A stretch of 64,000 nucleotides of DNA from Nitrospira sp. (GTDB lineage: Bacteria; Nitrospirota; Nitrospiria; Nitrospirales; Nitrospiraceae). Location of the stretch: NCBI GenBank assembly GCA_030123625.1, contig CP126121.1:3760179-3824178 (forward strand), read 5' to 3'. How positions within the stretch are numbered: the first letter of the stretch is position 1; each line of letters opens with the position of its first letter. Shown piece after piece: positions 61,539 to 64,000 of this stretch. The position numbers and the translations under genes are program-made. The notes beneath the pieces are model-generated. The model was not told where the DNA came from and did not search any database. It saw only the letters and a list, made by a program, of their open reading frames with translations.

Positions 61539-63218
61539 ATGCTGACTGAGCTGCGTATCACAAATTTTGCCGTAATCGAACGGCTGAGTCTGACCATTGA
61601 CTCTGGATTTACCGTATTGACCGGGGAGACAGGAACCGGCAAGTCTTTATTGATTGATGCGGTGGCCCTTCTTGTAGGTGGACGGGCCTCAAGCGATCAG
61701 ATTCGATTCGGCGAAGAGGAAGCCCAATTAGAAGCATCGTTCGAGATTCCGCTCACGTATCCCCTTCTTCAACGGCTGCGGGCCCAAGAGATCCTTGGAC
61801 CGCAAGATTCTCAACTCATCATTCGACGTATCATTGCTCGTTCAGGAAGAAATCGGGTGTACCTGAACGGAGTCTTAAGTCCGGTCCACGTGCTGGAAGA
61901 GTTTGCAGGGACGCTCATTGATATCCATGGCCAGCACGACCAGCAATCGCTCCTGTCGAACTCCGCTCAACTTGAGGTACTGGATGCCTTCGGCCGACTG
62001 TTGGAACTGCGGTCTCAGTATCGATCGACCCATCGCGATTGGGTGCGTTTCCGTGAAGAACGCGCTGAGCTTGCCGCAAAGTTACAACAGCGGGCTCAGC
62101 AGGAAGACGTGTTGCGTTTTCAACAGCAGGAATTGAATGAGGCTGCCTGCCGTATTGGAGAGGAGGAGTTGCTGCATGCCGAACGCCATCGGTTGGGGGC
62201 GTCGCGGCGTCTGGCTGAGTTGGCATCGGAAGCTCAGGAACACATTCAGGGCGATGCTCATGGCATCTTGGGGAATCTGGTGTCGATGGAACGCGTGTTG
62301 GAAGAGCTGGCTCAGATCGACCCAGAGATGCAAGGCACCCTTCGATTTGCATCAGAAGCCAAGGTGCTTTTGAAAGAAGTCGCTGATTCTCTTCGCGGTT
62401 ATGCCGAGGGCTTGGACGCCGACCCCATGCGACTCGGTACGATCGAAGATCGCTTGGCCGTCATTCACAAGATGAAAAAGAAATACGGAGGGACGATCGA
62501 AGCCGTCCTGGAAACCCATGATCGAGTGAAACACGAATTGGAGCAACTTCGTGTGACGGACAGTGAGCTGGATCGGTATGATCGGCTTATTGCGGAACAA
62601 CAACGGAACGTGTCGGTGCTGGCCCGATCGCTCTCAGAAAAGCGAGCGGACGCAGCTCAACGGTTGACCCAACTGGTGGGCAAAGAGCTCACCGCCCTGA
62701 AAATGGGATCCGTACGGTTTCTGGTCCAAGTCATGCCGAGCGGGCCTGAAGAAATCTACGGTCCTGATGGAGCCGATCGTGTGGAGTTTCTGCTGTCGGC
62801 CAATGCCGGCGAGCCGTTGAAACCGATGCCTCGTGTGGCATCCGGCGGCGAACTATCGCGGATTATGTTGGCATTGAAATCCGTCCTTGCTGATGTCGAC
62901 CATGTGCCGGTCCTCATCTTCGATGAGATTGATACCGGAGTCGGAGGGGCGGTCGCGGCCACGATTGGAAAACGGCTAAGGGAATTGGGCCGATACCATC
63001 AAGTATTGTGCATTACGCATCTTCCGCAGGTCGCCTCTCAGGCCCAACATCATTTCTCTGTCGAAAAGTCGGAGGTGAATGGGCAGGCAGTGGTGACGGT
63101 GCGTGCATTGACCGGTGTGAGTCGTGAAGGTGAAATTGCGCGCATGCTCGGAGGGGAGCGAATCACTCAAAAGACACGATCAGCGGCAGCAGAGTTGATT
63201 GCTGGAGCTCCTGAATAG
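61539..63218 (+). CDS. recN: DNA repair protein RecN
   Basis: 559 aa SMC-like ATPase. N-terminal Walker A GETGTGKSLLIDAVALLVGG, TLIDIHGQHDQQSLL, central coiled coil at about 150-360, signature PRVASGGELSRIMLALKSVL, Walker B VPVLIFDEIDTGVGG and ITHLPQVASQA. Acts at DNA double-strand breaks. Starts at ATG 61539. Converges with the HD-GYP gene after 1 base. Confidence 0.97.
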   Translation: MLTELRITNFAVIERLSLTIDSGFTVLTGETGTGKSLLIDAVALLVGGRASSDQIRFGEEEAQLEASFEIPLTYPLLQRLRAQEILGPQDSQLIIRRIIARSGRNRVYLNGVLSPVHVLEEFAGTLIDIHGQHDQQSLLSNSAQLEVLDAFGRLLELRSQYRSTHRDWVRFREERAELAAKLQQRAQQEDVLRFQQQELNEAACRIGEEELLHAERHRLGASRRLAELASEAQEHIQGDAHGILGNLVSMERVLEELAQIDPEMQGTLRFASEAKVLLKEVADSLRGYAEGLDADPMRLGTIEDRLAVIHKMKKKYGGTIEAVLETHDRVKHELEQLRVTDSELDRYDRLIAEQQRNVSVLARSLSEKRADAAQRLTQLVGKELTALKMGSVRFLVQVMPSGPEEIYGPDGADRVEFLLSANAGEPLKPMPRVASGGELSRIMLALKSVLADVDHVPVLIFDEIDTGVGGAVAATIGKRLRELGRYHQVLCITHLPQVASQAQHHFSVEKSEVNGQAVVTVRALTGVSREGEIARMLGGERITQKTRSAAAELIAGAPE

Positions 63219-63219
63219 A

Positions 63220-63969
63220 TCAAGCGGCGGGAGCGATGTCCATGGCGGGAGACGAAATAGGCAAGTCCTTCACGACTTGAATGAAGAATTCCAGCAACAG
63301 CGGGTCGAAATGCGTATGAGATTGAAGCGAGATGTGGCGGATTGCAACATCCAGCGGGAGGGCGATGCGCCCAGGTACGTCGGCGGTCAAATGATCAAAT
63401 GTTTGGGCGATGGCAACGATGCGAGCCGGTAACGGAATCTCCGTGCCGCGGAGTCCATGAGGATAGCCTTGTCCATCCCAGCGCTCGTGATGGGATGTGA
63501 CGATTTGCCCCACCTCAATGGGTAAGTCCAACGGCGCAATCATCCGTGCGCCTCTGTCGGCATGCTCCCTACAAAGAGATGCTTCACCGGATGGAAGGAT
63601 TTGGTCTTCTGAAAATCTATACGATGGCAGGCTGGTTTTCCCTATGTCGTGCAAAAAAGATCCCAGGGCCAATGATTTTTGTTCGGAGGCGGTAAGATTG
63701 AGTCGGCTAGCCATCAGCGTGGCATGAAAACTCACTCGGCTGGAATGATTGAGTAATTGGCGATCTGCGGCCTCCAGAATATCGGACAAGAGTGGAAGCA
63801 GGCTCATCCCGTCTTGCTGCAGAACGGAATCGCCTTGTACGTTCGAGAACGAAGCATATCCTGTCTTGACCTTGTCCCACGCTCGTGCGCTCTCTTCTTC
63901 TGTGCCCCAAAGGTCCGGTAGTGTCCGGAGACAGTGGCGAAGAAAGTCGAGTCGGCGTTTCTTGTCCAT
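63220..63969 (-). CDS. HD-GYP domain protein
   Basis: 249 aa. Metal-binding HD motif FLHDIGKTSLPSYRF with upstream His in LLNHSSRVSFHA, then REHADRGARMI, and the GYP motif SHHERWDGQGYPHGLRG. HD-GYP proteins are cyclic-di-GMP phosphodiesterases. There is no receiver domain; the first 70 residues are unrecognised. ATG 63969 is used; the gene could begin slightly further upstream outside my certainty. Confidence 0.9.
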   Translation of the reverse strand: MDKKRRLDFLRHCLRTLPDLWGTEEESARAWDKVKTGYASFSNVQGDSVLQQDGMSLLPLLSDILEAADRQLLNHSSRVSFHATLMASRLNLTASEQKSLALGSFLHDIGKTSLPSYRFSEDQILPSGEASLCREHADRGARMIAPLDLPIEVGQIVTSHHERWDGQGYPHGLRGTEIPLPARIVAIAQTFDHLTADVPGRIALPLDVAIRHISLQSHTHFDPLLLEFFIQVVKDLPISSPAMDIAPAA

Positions 63970-64000
63970 CGTCTGCTGAATAAGCGTAGTTAGTTCGTTC

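Overview
The window looks like the chromosome of a Gram-negative bacterium, most likely Nitrospira or a relative (Nitrospirota). This is inference: there is an LptD homologue, outer-membrane porin and lipoprotein genes, a MoaD-MoaE fusion, and dispersed intergenic repeats of a kind I associate with Nitrospira. No rRNA or other decisive marker is present. All family calls were made by reading sequence, with no database search.

The window has two halves. The left part, from before base 1 to about 28.4 kb, is accessory DNA. It ends in an excisionase-like gene and a tyrosine integrase beside a tRNA-Arg(TCT) gene. It begins with a RadC-family gene (0.1 kb). A minus-strand cluster follows (11.0 to 1.0 kb): a compact PatA/PatG-type subtilase, a 67-aa CxxC protein, a free-standing protein resembling the PatG C-terminal domain, a cysteine-rich repeat protein, a second subtilase, a separate I9-inhibitor-like protein, a PASTA protein, a 1014-aa protein with LecA-like and LamG-like regions, and two short ORFs that could be peptide precursors. 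From 11.9 to 15.9 kb come a small basic protein, a DUF1906-SH3 glycoside-hydrolase-like protein, an unknown protein, a broken GH25-like gene and a DUF3616 protein. A decayed IS1595-type element (16.0-16.8 kb) and remnants follow. The 17.7-21.2 kb operon encodes a frameshifted small protein, an alpha/beta hydrolase with a Lys/Asp-rich tail, and an ATP-grasp ligase with a tightly coupled partner. Next come a DUF72 protein and an SOS-mutasome cassette (LexA-like repressor, ImuB-like, DnaE2-like), whose promoter, operator and start codon overlap in a way that predicts a leaderless mRNA.

The right half (28.4-64 kb) looks like ordinary chromosome: DUF748 envelope protein, pentapeptide-repeat protein, 1-Cys peroxiredoxin, porin, radical-SAM proteins, a flagellar-rod-like protein, a hybrid histidine kinase, DsbA-like protein, 3-hydroxyisobutyrate-dehydrogenase-like protein, lipoprotein, MsrB, a methyltransferase, tRNA-Ser(TGA), a GntA-like heme oxygenase, SerS, rhodanese, Skp/OmpH, the moaC-moaDE-moaA operon with a clear promoter, a NicO-type transporter, accD-folC-lptD-trxA, recN and an HD-GYP protein. 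Two families of dispersed intergenic repeats occur here: MITE-like hairpins and AGGTTAAGG-type repeats.

The best candidate for an undescribed system is the split PatA/PatG protease cluster (4.1-11.0 kb). The second is the ATP-grasp pair with hydrolase (17.7-21.2 kb).
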